Assembly (NCBI GenBank): GCA_026874595.1
Contig: CM049319.1
Span: 63,411,917-63,475,916 of the forward strand
Length of the DNA stretch: 64,000 bases
Origin: Sipunculus nudus
Lineage: Eukaryota > Annelida > Sipuncula > Golfingiida > Sipunculidae
Direction of reading: 5' to 3'
The translations under genes and the position numbers were made by a program. Below are positions 11,893 through 23,726 of this stretch, piece after piece. Position 1 is the first letter of the stretch, and the number at the start of each line of letters is the position of its first letter. The notes beneath the pieces are model-generated. The model was not told the DNA's origin. It did no database searches and worked only from the letters and a program-made list of their open reading frames with translations.

Positions 11893-13272
11893 AATTGCCT
11901 CCCTTGCTCCCTTCATCCCATTCTGTTGACAGGTACTATAAACTAGATACATTAGCTATAAATGTTGATGCAATTTAGAAATGTGAATCAACTGAAATAT
12001 TCACAATCACATGTATGTTATACTGTAAATTTATAGTAACATTCGGAAACTTGGATTAAAATTATGTAATGAAAAAAAGGAATAAATGCAAATATTGTTA
12101 ATTTTTTCTTGGCTCAGTAGAATGGGGAAAAAAATTATTTGCTTTGTTTCTCCATCTTTTTTTCTGTTTTAAATATTTAATGTTCATGAATAAACTTTTT
12201 TTATAAGCACTGTTGAATTAAATTTCATATCCTGTATGTATATGCAAGGGTGTTGTAACTCTCACCATCCCCTTCTTCATCCCACTGAGGCTTTGCTCCT
12301 TGGCACTGTGAACAATAGTTCTATGGCTATAGCATAAAATTTAATAATTAAAGAATATATCTACAGAGAGACAGAGGCATTGTAACTCTGATCATAACAC
12401 AACACCCCTCCCCCCCCCCCCCTCCCCCTATCAAGTCATTGCACCTGTGGAATGAGGACGTTATGGCAACTGTATACATATCATAAAATTGATAAAAAAG
12501 GTTTACCAAATAAATTGGATCTCATCAGACAAATGTGTAAACTGTTGAACTGTCAACAGCTTTTCAAAAAGGTAACCAATGGAAAGGCATGGGCAGGTCT
12601 CAAATATTTTTTGCAACATTTTCTTCAATCATATAAACCAACCATGGCCCAGATTACCTCTTCCTCTCAAACATTATCTACATTTCATCATATTTTTAAG
12701 ATTTTAACCTTCCAGGTGGTTCAGTACTGTTGACCATTTGTCCATAGGTACCTATGTACATGCCAGAAATTATGTCAATATTGTGTAATATGTAGAAGTC
12801 AGGGGCATCAAAATAATGCACCTTGTCAAGACCGATCTTGTCAAGATATTATGTCATACAGTCACACATTCATAAATCCCCTCATCAGTAAAGTTAATCA
12901 TAACCTTTTATCTGTCAAATTGAACTCTTGCAGTTTTCCATACACTATAGATCCTTCAACAAATAACCTATTCATCATTATACCACTGCTTTGCATACTG
13001 TCATTGCATTCATATTTGCTCAAATAAATTGCTTTTTTCAACCCCTCCAAAATAAATAAAAAATAAACCACTATCTTTTACTCCATATTAATCCATCAGT
13101 CAGGTTATTTCATATATCATTTACTCACATATTACATTATATTCCTTTATAAAACCCAACATGACCATGATATTCTAAGCTTTATCTACTCAATATAGTA
13201 TCACAATGGTGATACATTTATAGTCCAATCAGGATCAGCTGAGCGCCGTGACCCATGGGTCCCTTGTTTTTT
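9250..13272 (+). mobile_element. Modular interspersed element, copy 2 (innermost of the nest)
   Basis: Same family as 4845-7501. The head is TTAGCTCAGCTGACTATCAG and the tail GCGCCGTGACCCATGGGTCC (13246-13265), with two direct modules of about 660 bp (GGCATACAGTTAGATGTCCC near 9412 and again near 10072). The extra length is AT-rich filler plus a CT microsatellite and a C tract (12406-12428). Short frames near 9296 and 10020-10305 come from the modules and are not genes. No transposase or reverse transcriptase is visible. Confidence 0.6.
11767..11892. repeat. (CT)n microsatellite
   Basis: Imperfect TCTCTCT tract, longest pure run at about 11850-11892. It generates Leu/Ser-rich frames on the plus strand and Arg/Glu-rich frames on the minus strand that are artefacts. 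Confidence 0.95.
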
Positions 13273-14110
13273 CTACATTTTAGAGCTGATTATAGAAAAA
13301 CACTCAGAAGTTTATATCTTTGGAACCATTGTGTGGATTTTCACAAAACTTACTATGATCATTGGGACTGATGGTTTTTATGTGCTGCACAATTTTGGTG
13401 GCGCCACCTGCAAATTCTGATTTTTTAATGAAATTTTATCAGATTTTTTCAATTTTGGCCTTTTGTGCAGGATATCTCCAAAGGTATTCAACACAGGAAC
13501 TTCATTTCTTCAGTGCTATTGCATTATATTTACAAAATCTTGGTCAAGTTCAAAGATGGGTGATCTTGACCTACTTTTCAAGGTTACAGAGCTTAGTATA
13601 GAAAAAGACTTAGGAGCTTATTTCTCAGGAAGCATTTGGTGGATTGTTATGAAACATGGTATATACCTCTCCAATTTAAATTTATAAATGATTATCAACT
13701 TTTGCTAATATTCTAGTTTCACAATGCAATGCTTACAGATACTGCATCGCTTAATGTTTGGTCTGTGGGCGCATAATGACCACTCACAGATTGAGTTCGC
13801 ATTTTGTCCCAGTTAACCTATTTTTTTCACCATATGACAGATCCTGAACATTGAAAATTTCATGATAGACAGAAATTTTCATGAAAAATGCACATATATG
13901 GACTTTTTTTCATAATGCCTGCTGATACTGGCCTGATTTTTGGTGTGTTGCTTGATAATGACCCTTTACAGATCGAGTTTGCATTTTGCCATTGTTGACC
14001 AACTTTTGACCATACAACACCTCCTGAACTTAAAAATTTTTACAAAATTTAACAAATGTTTCTAATTTGCCCCAGGCGGGGGCATTTGTGTTGTTCCGAC
14101 ACATCTAGTT

Positions 14111-15310
14111 TTAAAAGTATTTATAGGCTGAACCTATATACACACACACATACACATATATGCCTGAGACAGGCAAACACATGCACAATTAGGCATTTTT
14201 CATTTTCCACCAATGTGTTGGAAAGGTGAACACTAATGTTTTTCACATCAGTAGCTGATATACAAGGGGTTACAATGATCAAAGTGCATATTTATTTGTG
14301 TCCACTAATTATAAGTGAAGTTTTGATATAAAAGTGTGGATGTTTATAATATGAGAAATTCCTTAATTCAGATGAGTAAAAACGTTTGGTTCTTTTTCAA
14401 CATGTGTGAAATTGAATATAAATTTCAATGTTGAATTATAGCTGAGATGGAAATAAGCATAATTATATTGTTTCTCCCTCAGCCAACCATCAGTGTGTAT
14501 ACCTGATTTGAAAAGGGAACTTTTAATCAAATTTACTGAATCTTTTAATTAGATAATAAAATTAAGCATGTTCTGAAAACTGCAGTGCTCAAAATTTTTT
14601 TTTAATGATGATTCAAAGAATAATTTTGAAGATTCCATGTTGTGACATTATGTTTTTTAAGTGATATTTCCTTAAAAAAAACTTTTAAATTCAGTTTTAA
14701 CATATTATGATTTAAAATATAATAAAATATAAATTTGTGCATAATTTGACATAATTTAAGCCAAACTAAGGATAAAAAAAGATGCAAAAATTCTAAATTC
14801 ACTTATATTTTTAGGATTTTATGTGCAACCTTTTTTTTTAAAAAATGAATATGGCAAAAACTATTCATGCAAAAAATTGGTATGCTAAAAAATATTTTTC
14901 CTTATTGAATCATTAAATGGTTTCAGGCTACACTGTTGCATATATTACAGAGTAGAATCAACATATATACCTTATTGGCTTGTTTAAACTTGCTTATCTA
15001 AATTTGATTATGCTCATTTGAAAATGGAAGTTTTTAATTTTTACAGCATCTGATTTCAGTTAATAAATTGAACAAGGGGGCTCCTAAACTGAAACCGTCT
15101 CATATAAAATTTGCAGTTGACAAACTGTTCAATACAGGTACTCATTGAATGAATATTCAATACAGGTCTGAAGTGCATGGTGCACTTAGCCCACTGATGC
15201 TAATGATTTGCATCCTGATCAAGGGGATATTTGTTCACTTTTAATTTGAAAACTGTATATAATACAAATTTGGATTAAAACCACATATAAGCACATAATA
15301 TAAATTCTTT
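14111..15310. other. AT-rich stretch, no gene seen
   Basis: After the outer nested element there is a short CACA stretch (14140-14160) and then AT-rich DNA. I see no protein-like frame, splice-site pair or repeat with defined ends. A minus-strand frame at 14602-14802 is Leu/Lys/Asn-rich as expected from base composition alone. Confidence 0.5.
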
Positions 15311-15907
15311 CTCTGAAGGGTTTTCACTGTGCCCATGAAGGTGCTTCCCACTTCAACAGTTCAGTATCTTCAGGGATGTGCTAAATGGAGCTGCAGCTAA
15401 CATTCTGACCAGTAAGTACAAAATCAACCTGTTGGTTTTACTAATGGATCTTGGTTAAAGGTCAGTAGTTGAACATGAAATTGATCAGAATAAGGCATCT
15501 CGAAATTGCTGCAATTTTCTGTCCTGCAGTTTGCTCACCTATTCTTATTTTTGATGTCATATTACATCATGAAATTAAATTAAAGTTTAAACATTTATTA
15601 TATATTTTTATTTAGGTTAAGAAAAATAAACATCATTTAAAAACGCAGTTTAAGAAATGTGTTTGTCTTGTAATAGTTACTTTGATGGTTCAAGCTAAAT
15701 ATATAGTTGTATTTATATATAACAATAATGATTACAAATATTCAAGATCAGTAGTATTTCCATATTTAAATGTTAATCTAGTTAAAATTCTTAATCATGT
15801 CAGGTTTAAAAAATCACAGATATATTGCTATTAAATTTCATCATGTGTAGTTTGATATTTTAGGTATTTCGTTCAATAGTTGCCTGAATTGTTGCAGTTT
15901 GAACCCC

Positions 15908-16352
15908 ATGCTGAACATTAGTCAGACAGAGGGAACCTTCATGGTGGGATTTGGCTATATGTTAACAGAAAAAGAAAGAGATCATGGACCACAAAAACTG
16001 GAACAAAAGTGTATCCAGCACACAGGTGAGGTGCATTACAGTTAATAGGAGTACAGGCATGTGGTACATACATTACCAAAGTTTGATATCTAGGAATTCA
16101 AGTAGAAGTTTTAAATGCCTTATCCTGAACAACTTGAGACATGTTTTAAATATTTATTTGAAATTGTGTGCAATTTATGACTAATTTATTAAACTGAGTT
16201 CAATATGTTTAGAAGGATGTATTTGTAACAAGTAAAACCCAGCAACATTGTAACATAATGTTATTTCTCTGTTTTACCTGACAGAGCCACCTCATCCCAC
16301 TATACTTCAGAATCAGTCTTTGGAAGGACTCTGCCAATCTGCCAATCATTAA
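15908..16352 (+). CDS. Candidate spliced small-ORF transcript (61 codons)
   Basis: Exon-like segments: an upstream exon ending at 15411 (ACCA|GTAAGTAC), a middle exon 15898-16025 (GTTGCAG acceptor, CACACAG|GTGAGG donor) and a last exon from 16285 (TTTTACCTGACAG acceptor). An ATG at 15908 opens a frame with SQTEGTFMVGFGYMLTEKER that leaves the middle exon in phase 1 and continues in the last exon as PPHPTILQNQSLEGLCQSAN to TAA 16350-16352. AATAAA follows at 16437-16442. Signals are mutually consistent, but the peptide is unknown and the upstream exon has no open frame in phase, so it may be a non-coding RNA or chance. Confidence 0.3.
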
Positions 16353-16545
16353 GTTCAATGGTAGGTCAATTTGTATATATAAATCAGATTTCTACATACC
16401 TTTTCTTAATAGCTGAAACATATACACCAAACTGACAATAAAAGATGTTGTATCTACAAATGTAAATGGAATGTTTGGGTTTTGTGATGAAGACAATGTC
16501 ATTCATAACCCTTCATGGTCAGTATAACCCTTGTTGATTTTTTTA

Positions 16546-17276
16546 AAGTTCAGCTGACTGTAAGTCATCTGAGCCATAGTGATTACCAATTGTCAGTCGT
16601 CTGTCCATCAAGCATACAATAACAGGGCACAAAATAACTGTTGGACCTAGATACTTCTAACTCACATCAAGAGAGCTTTTATGCAAATCTGCATAAGGTC
16701 ATATTGACCTAAATTTTGGGAGCTACTGGTCAAGAACATGAGTTTTACCATCCAGACAGTTGGACAGGGCATAAATTGTATCAGTTATGAAAAGAATATT
16801 GTGACATGACATATATTTGATATTCAGATATTTGAATTTTAATACACACAGTCAGACGCAGGACAAATATTATCCATTAGGCCCAGAGTTTTCTAACTTA
16901 ACATTCAAACTCAGGTTGGAAACCTGAAATTAGGTAACTGTGACCTATATTCTGAGAGTTATTCAGACAAAACATGATTTGAGCACCTGGAGTGTCAGAC
17001 AGGCATTAATTGTAGCTGGTAGGCCAAGAATCTTCCAACACAACATCAAGGGAGTGTCTAAGCAAATCTCCTTATAAAACATGAAACTAGCTAATTGTGA
17101 CCTTTATCTTTAATCCAAAGAAAAAATCATGATTCTGATCACTGTGAAAGTCAGATGGGCTCAAATCATAGCAGTTGGACATAGACATGATTTTGATCAG
17201 TCAGACATGGCACAGAACTTAACCGTTATATTTGCAGAATGCAATTAGTTACTCTGAATCGGGGCTCTAGGTCCCA
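16546..17276 (+). mobile_element. Modular interspersed element, copy 3 (short form)
   Basis: It starts AGTTCAGCTGACTGTAAGTC and ends CTCTAGGTCCC, diverged forms of the family head and tail seen at 4845 and 7501. Internal modules carry GAAACCTGAAATTAGGTAACTG-like blocks shared with the copy at 24964. There are no long modules and no coding potential. From 17277 to 17820 lies unique sequence with a loose inverted repeat (CCAGTCAATGAAAT near 17516 against ATTTCATCGACTGG near 17633). Confidence 0.5.
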
Positions 17277-17821
17277 GTACAAACAATCACTGCAAGATGT
17301 GGCTGTTTTGTTCCTGAGGTGTACAAAAAGTTCCAGTTAAGGCTTCCTGATTTGTTGACAGCTAAGTAAAGCTATTTCAATTTTCAATGCAGAAACAAAG
17401 CATATACAAACTTACTGCTTCACAGTGGTGAATTACCTTTATAATTATTAGGTGTACTTTCAAACTCTACAAACATGTAACATACAATTAATAAAAAGAC
17501 CCATGGTAGACTGGCCCAGTCAATGAAATGGCTCTGACAGAGAAATCAACAATCTCTCATTGTGTCGCACTTGGTGTTGGTACTGCTTCCTCGCGGCAAC
17601 TTACATAATTAATTACTACTCTCTGACCCTCTCATTTCATCGACTGGTAAACTTGGGCCGTTCCAGAGAGTCAGTGCCACACATCACCGCCTCGCTGCAC
17701 TTAGGTTTCCCAGTGACGTAAGGAGTAATTAAAGTGGTCTAGATAGCTTGCCCAGAATCTTTTCCAAAACCAACATGGTAAATTCATGATCAGTAACCTC
17801 CTACTGTTGGCTTGCAGCTTG

Positions 17822-18430
<609 letters not shown>

Positions 18431-18718
18431 CATATAAGTCAGTGTATGCACCTTCTGTACTGTTTGTCAATAGCTCCGTTACTGTCTGTTGTATGTTCTG
18501 TTTTGAAAGGTGTTTACTCTTTTCTTTATTCCACAAGGAATTACGGTAGATGATAGAAATTAAGGTTTGTGTGTGTGTGGTGAGCTTCCTGCACTGTGCA
18601 ATTCCTTGAAAATCAATGCTGGCCTGCAGTCACACTGGGGGTCATCAACTTCACACAGTCATATGGACGCAAACACATGAAACATAAAAGTAAGAAAATA
18701 CAAGAGCCAAAATTAATG

Positions 18719-18724
18719 TTTATT
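18719..18724 (-). terminator. Poly(A) signal of a candidate minus-strand gene
   Basis: AATAAA on the minus strand, 83 bases past the TAA of the exon at 18807-18881. Confidence 0.35.
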
Positions 18725-18806
18725 TACACATTTGTAAACTGAAAATAATATTTTCATAAGATTTTTAAAACTCCCTGGTTCAGTCAGATTTGAGAGTGTT
18801 GTCCTT

Positions 18807-21190
18807 TTAGAGAATGAAGGCTGGAAGGAAATATACACCCTTGCCACACTCTAAATCCTTTTCAGTCCCCTCCTGTTTGACCTGCAAAAACAAATGTTAC
18901 CAGTCTAAGTATACACATATAGTCATTATTGCTTACATTAATTATTTTATTAAACAAGTTTAAAGAATATCTTTTGACATTGATGCTTAGTATGGCTTTT
19001 CTTAACATTTATAGTAGTTTACCTTATCTGGAGGCAACACACAAGTCAAAAAAGTAAAAGAATTTATTTCACTGAAAGTACATCTGCTCTCTATATAGGG
19101 GTTTTCAATGTTCTGAAAATATGCCTGTTTAACATTTAGGATTATAAGTAAATACAGTTGGACTTCTCAATTGCTAACACAGGAAGAGTTTTCCAGTTAT
19201 ACAGAATATATACAAACATTACAGATTATCAAATATACTGGTCACAGGACAGCCACTGTGGCCTAAAGATGCTCATAGGTTCAGAAAGTAGGTTACTCAG
19301 TTGAATTAATTTTAACATTTAAACAGTTTATAATAATATATTAATATCCCATATGCACAATAAATGTTAGCCACCAAATTTGCACTTCAAATATGGTAAG
19401 TTCCAGCTATTTGATAAAAAAACCTTACAATTCATAACATTTCCTATTTGCTAAAAGATTTAAATGTTACTTTATGTGATTAACTGAATATGCTTACCAG
19501 ACAATTCTTGCAAGGGCTGGAGATATCTGGGCTCTCCTTTTACTTTCTGCACCATTTCTTCATACTGGAAAAGTAAAGAAACCATTACAAATCATAGAAA
19601 CAAAGGTTGTTGGAAATAAATAATTAAGAACATGGAGTCTTGCATATTTTGACTTTTAAGTAGACAAATGGACTAAAAAAGGGCCTCACATCAATAATAT
19701 TACTAAAACAGTACATCAATGATATTCAAATGACTTCTTGATCTTTTATGGTGAAATAGCACTACTACATGTACATATAAAAAGAAATCATTCAAGGTAG
19801 ACTAAAAATGCACTTTTGATTAACCTGTAAATTGAACCAGATTTGATTTCTTTTTGGGAATCAAAATAGTACCTAATGAAATCATCTGGTCCTTAGTGAA
19901 ACAAATTCCCAAATTATTATGCTTTTTCTTTTGTAATGAAAGTGAATATGTCAAAAGAAACCTCAAATGAAAAAAAAGTCAGAGGACCAAGCCCATTAAA
20001 GTTAAAATGCTCATGACCTTTAAAAAGGTGTTCTTGACCTTCTGATGTCAAATTCAGATTAAATTCATACATATGATTATGAATGGTTTGTGGATTGTTA
20101 TGAAACATACTGTGTTATGTATCAAATTGTTAATAAATTGGTGTTTACAGTATATGTAAATGACATGTAGAAGGGCATATTATGAAATTAAAGCTTAATT
20201 TAGGAGTTTTGTGTGATAGACTCCAATAGTAAAAAATATTTGACTATTTTTTTAGATTAGTTGAAATATTTTGGTTGAGTACAGCAAACCTCTCTTCAAT
20301 TTTATATAAAAAAAAAGCATTCACCAAAATTGAGACAGTGGCTGTAAATTCAGCAATGATCAACAGTGTTTAATGTTTACTTTGCCTGAAAGAAAAACTT
20401 ATGAACATTGTAAAATTAACAATTTTTTACCATATCATAACTTTTGGGCACTCTAGCAAGACAAAAAATTCAAGTCAATTTGGAAAATGAAAAGGAACAT
20501 CTTTACCTTGTAGCAGCTTTTTTTTCATGACCCAGAGTTCAGCTAAATAATAACATGGTCAATAGCCATAGGTTCAACAAATAAAATGGTAGTATGTGGT
20601 ACTCATAGCATTTGTGTGCTGATTAAGCTTTATGTAGGTTAACTGATCATCCCTTCACAGGTAGGGGACATTAAGAAATTACATCAATATGTAAACTTTG
20701 GGGCCTGCTGCTGACTCTTGATTTTTCCACACCAAATTGCAAATAGCATCACTGAAAAGGATATGTTCTTAACTTCCTGTTGGTGCATTGAACATGCACA
20801 TTGTCACTATATAGGGGCAACAGCATCAGCTTTTTGTCAAAAATGTGTTATTTTGTAAAAATGGGCCACCAAATAGGAAATGTTATCTTGAAACACACAA
20901 ATTCTGTTTTTTTTTCAGGGCAAACCAGATAGATGAAGTCATCTTTATGCAATCACTGGTTTACTATGCAAAAATAACTTAAATAATGCAAGATTACTCA
21001 CCAATGAGACATTTTTTAGCTATACATTCGCCTTCTGCTTGAGCAGCTTGACAAAGAACTTCTCTTCAAAGTGTGTACTCCCTTAACGGTTACCGGATGT
21101 TATCATTCAGATGTAAACTGACTCTGCATGCCTTTGTTGTGCACAGCCTTAATAGTATTCATGTGACGTCACCACTATTCCAGGGCAGGG
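18807..21190 (-). CDS. Candidate minus-strand gene with three or four exon-like segments
   Basis: Minus-strand segments with good splice signals: 21190-21002 (donor ATTG|GTGAGT), 20542-20507 (donor CAAG|GTAAAG), 19564-19498 (acceptor TTACTTTTCCAG, frame YEEMVQKVKGEPRYLQPLQE, donor TCTG|GTAAGC) and 18881-18807 (acceptor TTTGTTTTTGCAG, frame VKQEGTEKDLECGKGVYF to TAA). The first two agree in phase (AAQAEGECIAKKCLI into ELWVMKKKLLQ) but do not join the third, and the third leaves in phase 1 where the longer last-exon frame needs phase 0. An exon may be missing or this may be a non-coding RNA. No family recognised. Confidence 0.28.
21164..21171. promoter_or_regulatory. CRE palindrome TGACGTCA
   Basis: A full cAMP-response-element palindrome just upstream, in minus orientation, of the first exon-like segment ending at 21002. 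CREB-family sites are common in animal promoters. Function here is inferred from position only. Confidence 0.35.
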
Positions 21191-21246
21191 TACAGTAAGG
21201 TCAAAGGTCCATTGTAGAGAGAGCTTGTACAGCAAGCTTGTCTGCT

Positions 21247-21264
21247 GGGGGGGGGGGGGGGGGG
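21247..21264 (+). repeat. Poly(G) run of 18
   Basis: Uninterrupted G tract in an otherwise AT-rich region; likely length-variable. Between 21265 and 21930 I see no gene. Confidence 0.9.
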
Positions 21265-21939
21265 TGTTACATATACTTGTGAAATTTACTTATTAGAATG
21301 CTGGTTATTGTCACAATAAGAATGCAGATACATATTTTTTTAAGTACCTATGCTTTTATCAATGCTGTTGATTTTCAATGGCAATATTTTACAGCTGGAA
21401 TGTGTGGGTGTTGAGCTGTTTCTAAAACCAATATGATATTAGGTTAATGCCTATGTATTCCCATGACTGGTCAGTGGCACACTACATCAATACCCTTTGT
21501 TCTGTATTTATGAAGTAGTTATCAATTGCAATTAGATGCTGTAGTGTTTGTATATACACTACATTCCAAATGAATTATTTTTTCTTATAATTATCAAGGG
21601 CACAAATTATAACCAATGTGAAATATAGTCAAATTATTTTTTTGTATTGTGTTTTGAGTAAATGATGTTTTACTGCATGCATGATTACTATAGTTTACAC
21701 CTCTTAATGTATAAATCAGATGAAAAAAAAAATTATTAATAGTATTATTTTTCTAATATACATAAAGTTCAGAGGAAACTGGTTATTTTGATACCCATTT
21801 TAACATACTTCATCAATATTTATTATTCAATTATAATTCATTTTCTTAAAACCATAATGGAGCTGGGACTTAGAAGTTTCTGCAACATTTGTGTTCCCTT
21901 GGAAAATGTCTAAGTCCTATCTTATAGAACAGTAAGCTC

Positions 21940-22351
21940 ACAGTATATAAACTTATAACTGACATATAACTGACATATAACTGACATATACAGAACCCCT
22001 TTACATTCAACTCCCTTATATCTCCCATACAAGTCACATATAAATGAAATGTACAGAATGGCCTCATGTGCAACTCCCTTATAAATGACATATAACAAAC
22101 ATACAACTCCCTTATAACTCACATATAACAATGCCTGACTAAACATATAGCTGCAATATACATATAACTCACATACATAGCATTTATATGGGAAATATAT
22201 GTCCCTTATAAGGGACATATAAGGCCCTTATAAGGGACATATAAGGCACATATATGTGAGTACTTTCCATTTTGGTAAGGGATGTACTCACGAAACAGTT
22301 CTGTAGTACATGAAGTAAAACTAACTGTATACGATACATTATTAATGCTCC
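21940..22351. repeat. Right arm of the inverted repeat pair
   Basis: Tandem ACATATAACTG, CTTATAACTCC and CCCTTATAAGGGACATATA motifs (21940-22260) followed by a unique block (22262-22351) that is the reverse complement of 17951-18006 plus the CCCTTACC segment. The right arm lacks the hairpin found at 18007-18062. A short (TA)n tract lies at 22411-22441. Confidence 0.65.
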
Positions 22352-22408
22352 CCGGCATGGTCGAGCACTTTCACTATAATGTATTGAATTTCTATGTGTA
22401 TTACTTTG

Positions 22409-22443
<35 letters not shown>

Positions 22444-22539
22444 TCATTTAATCAGTCTTAATATATTTAGGTCCTCCTCTATTTGAGTATGGCAAGATTT
22501 TTAACATTTAATATTTAACCCTCAGCCTCAGTGAGTCAG

Positions 22540-22720
22540 TATGTCACCGTTTATCAGACCATCGCTCATCGAAGCGGGCCGGTTCCAAATTGTGTCTCTA
22601 GCTCAGCCAATCAGCTTGAGATATGCAGGTCCTCACCCGACGAACGCAGTCTTACTGTAATTCATGTACTGGCTGACTGAAACGATCACAACGTTCAGCG
22701 TGTTGGCATCTTAACAGTGG
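22540..22720. promoter_or_regulatory. Promoter-like patch with CCAAT box
   Basis: A GC-richer patch in AT-rich DNA with CAGCCAATCAG (about 22613-22623), GAAGCGGGCCGG and several CpGs. No adjacent plus-strand exon is identified, and it lies just past the 3' end of the minus-strand exon at 22779-23077. Low-confidence reading. Confidence 0.2.
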
Positions 22721-22761
22721 CAAGACTTTCATGTGTAACTTGAACACTAACAAATACAGTT

Positions 22762-22767
22762 TTTATT
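22762..22767 (-). terminator. Poly(A) signal for the 22779-23077 exon
   Basis: AATAAA on the minus strand beginning 12 bases beyond the TAA stop at 22781-22779. A second AATAAA overlaps the stop itself. Such short 3' UTRs occur in compact invertebrate genes. Confidence 0.5.
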
Positions 22768-22778
22768 CAAAGTACCAT

Positions 22779-23077
22779 TTATTTTCCAGAATAATATGTC
22801 TTGTGAACACAGTAACTTAAGAAGTATTGCTGATTTTCCCCCTCACAATCAACACAAGTTTTTTTAACTGGGTTCTCAGAATATTTTAGGTTCTGCATGT
22901 TGACCTTGACTTTGTCTTTAAGGTCATATTTGTGCAATTCTAGGATTATTGTAACCCATTGACTTTGGAAGTTCTCAAGATTTTTCTTCACATTTGACAC
23001 ACAAGTTCTTTCTGCCAAAATCTCAAAGGCGTTCAAAAAGCAGTGACTTAGACCTTCATGGTCAGTTCTGAGTTCCG
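22779..23077 (-). CDS. 3'-terminal coding exon of an unidentified gene
   Basis: On the minus strand, acceptor TCTAGATTTCAG (just right of 23077) is followed by two bases completing a codon and 99 triplets without interruption. They read ELRTDHEGLSHCFLNAFEIL, then NLENFQSQWVTIILELHKYD, then NPVKKTCVDCEGENQQYFLS, and end HKTYYSGK-stop. The amphipathic, mixed composition is unlike the surrounding low-complexity frames, and a poly(A) signal follows at once. No ATG is needed because the exon enters in phase 1. I do not recognise the family; the helical look suggests an alpha-solenoid or similar C-terminus, but that is a guess. Upstream exons beyond 23.1 kb were not found. Confidence 0.5.
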
Positions 23078-23680
23078 CTGAAATCTAGAATCATTGTTTT
23101 TAGATAGTGCATATTTTACCCCTAATGTTTAGGGATGGCCCATAGGAGGAGACATATATATATACCTGTTTATGCAACACAAAAAACAAAGCAATTCTAT
23201 TTTTTTTTGCTTAAAACTGAAAAATAAAATACTGATAATAACATCATGCTATTATGACATATTGTGATAAACTTTATACTTTTATCATGATATGAAAAAC
23301 TCATATTGTCCCAGCACAACTGTCAATTATTGTCAATCTGTTATTATTTGGCCTTTTAAAGGAAATCATTGTTAAGCCACTGGTAAGATTAAGACCGTGC
23401 AACAGTATACAGAATTAAAATTTTTTTTTTTCATTTTGATATTCCTTGATTTCGTAACTGATGATTTTATCATAACCATAAATGTTTGTGATTTTGATGA
23501 TGTTCATCTTATCATTTAAGTTCATTTCAGTGTATTTGTAAAAGAACCACAAAAATTACAAACATGTCATTACATTTTCGTACTTTTAATGAAAAGCCTA
23601 AGGTAATAGGTGTTGGGCTTAAATAATCTTTGTCATGTTTATTGTAAAATAATTGACAATTCCTATGGTCTTTGCAACAA

Positions 23681-23726
<46 letters not shown>

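Larger units (their letters stand above)
9015..13728 (+). mobile_element. Middle nested element (TAGCCCTCAGCTCATAGG head)
   Basis: It begins TTAGCCCTCAGCTCATAGGC, followed by a GTCCGTCC stretch. One module (about 9140-9243: GGATATCTCTAAAAGGATTC ... GGTCAAGTTCGAAGATGGG) has a second copy at about 13466-13575 (GGATATCTCCAAAGGTATTC ... GGTCAAGTTCAAAGATGGG). After the inner insertion ends at 13272, CTACATTTTAGAGCTG matches the tail of the next module (CTACTTTTCAAGG... near 13571), so the element continues across. The right border near 13728 is inferred from where outer-element sequence resumes. Confidence 0.5.
8736..14110 (+). mobile_element. Outer element of a three-deep nest (TATGCCCCCGCC ends)
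   Basis: The left end carries TTATGCCCCCGCC (8739-8750) and the right end GGCGGGGGCATTTGTG (14077-14092), inverted to each other. TTAAAAGT occurs at 8728-8735 and 14111-14118, a candidate 8-bp target duplication. Three direct modules of about 170 bp remain (8820-8985, about 13730-13890, 13905-14045), each with GCCTGATTTTTGGTGTG-type and ATAATGACC...CAGAT...GAGTT blocks. The second and third modules lie beyond the inserted elements, which shows that the insertion fell inside the module array. No coding sequence. Confidence 0.6.

Noticed and set aside
11672-11952. Leu/Ser-rich and Arg/Glu-rich frames
   Set aside because: Products of a (CT)n microsatellite inside a repeat element.
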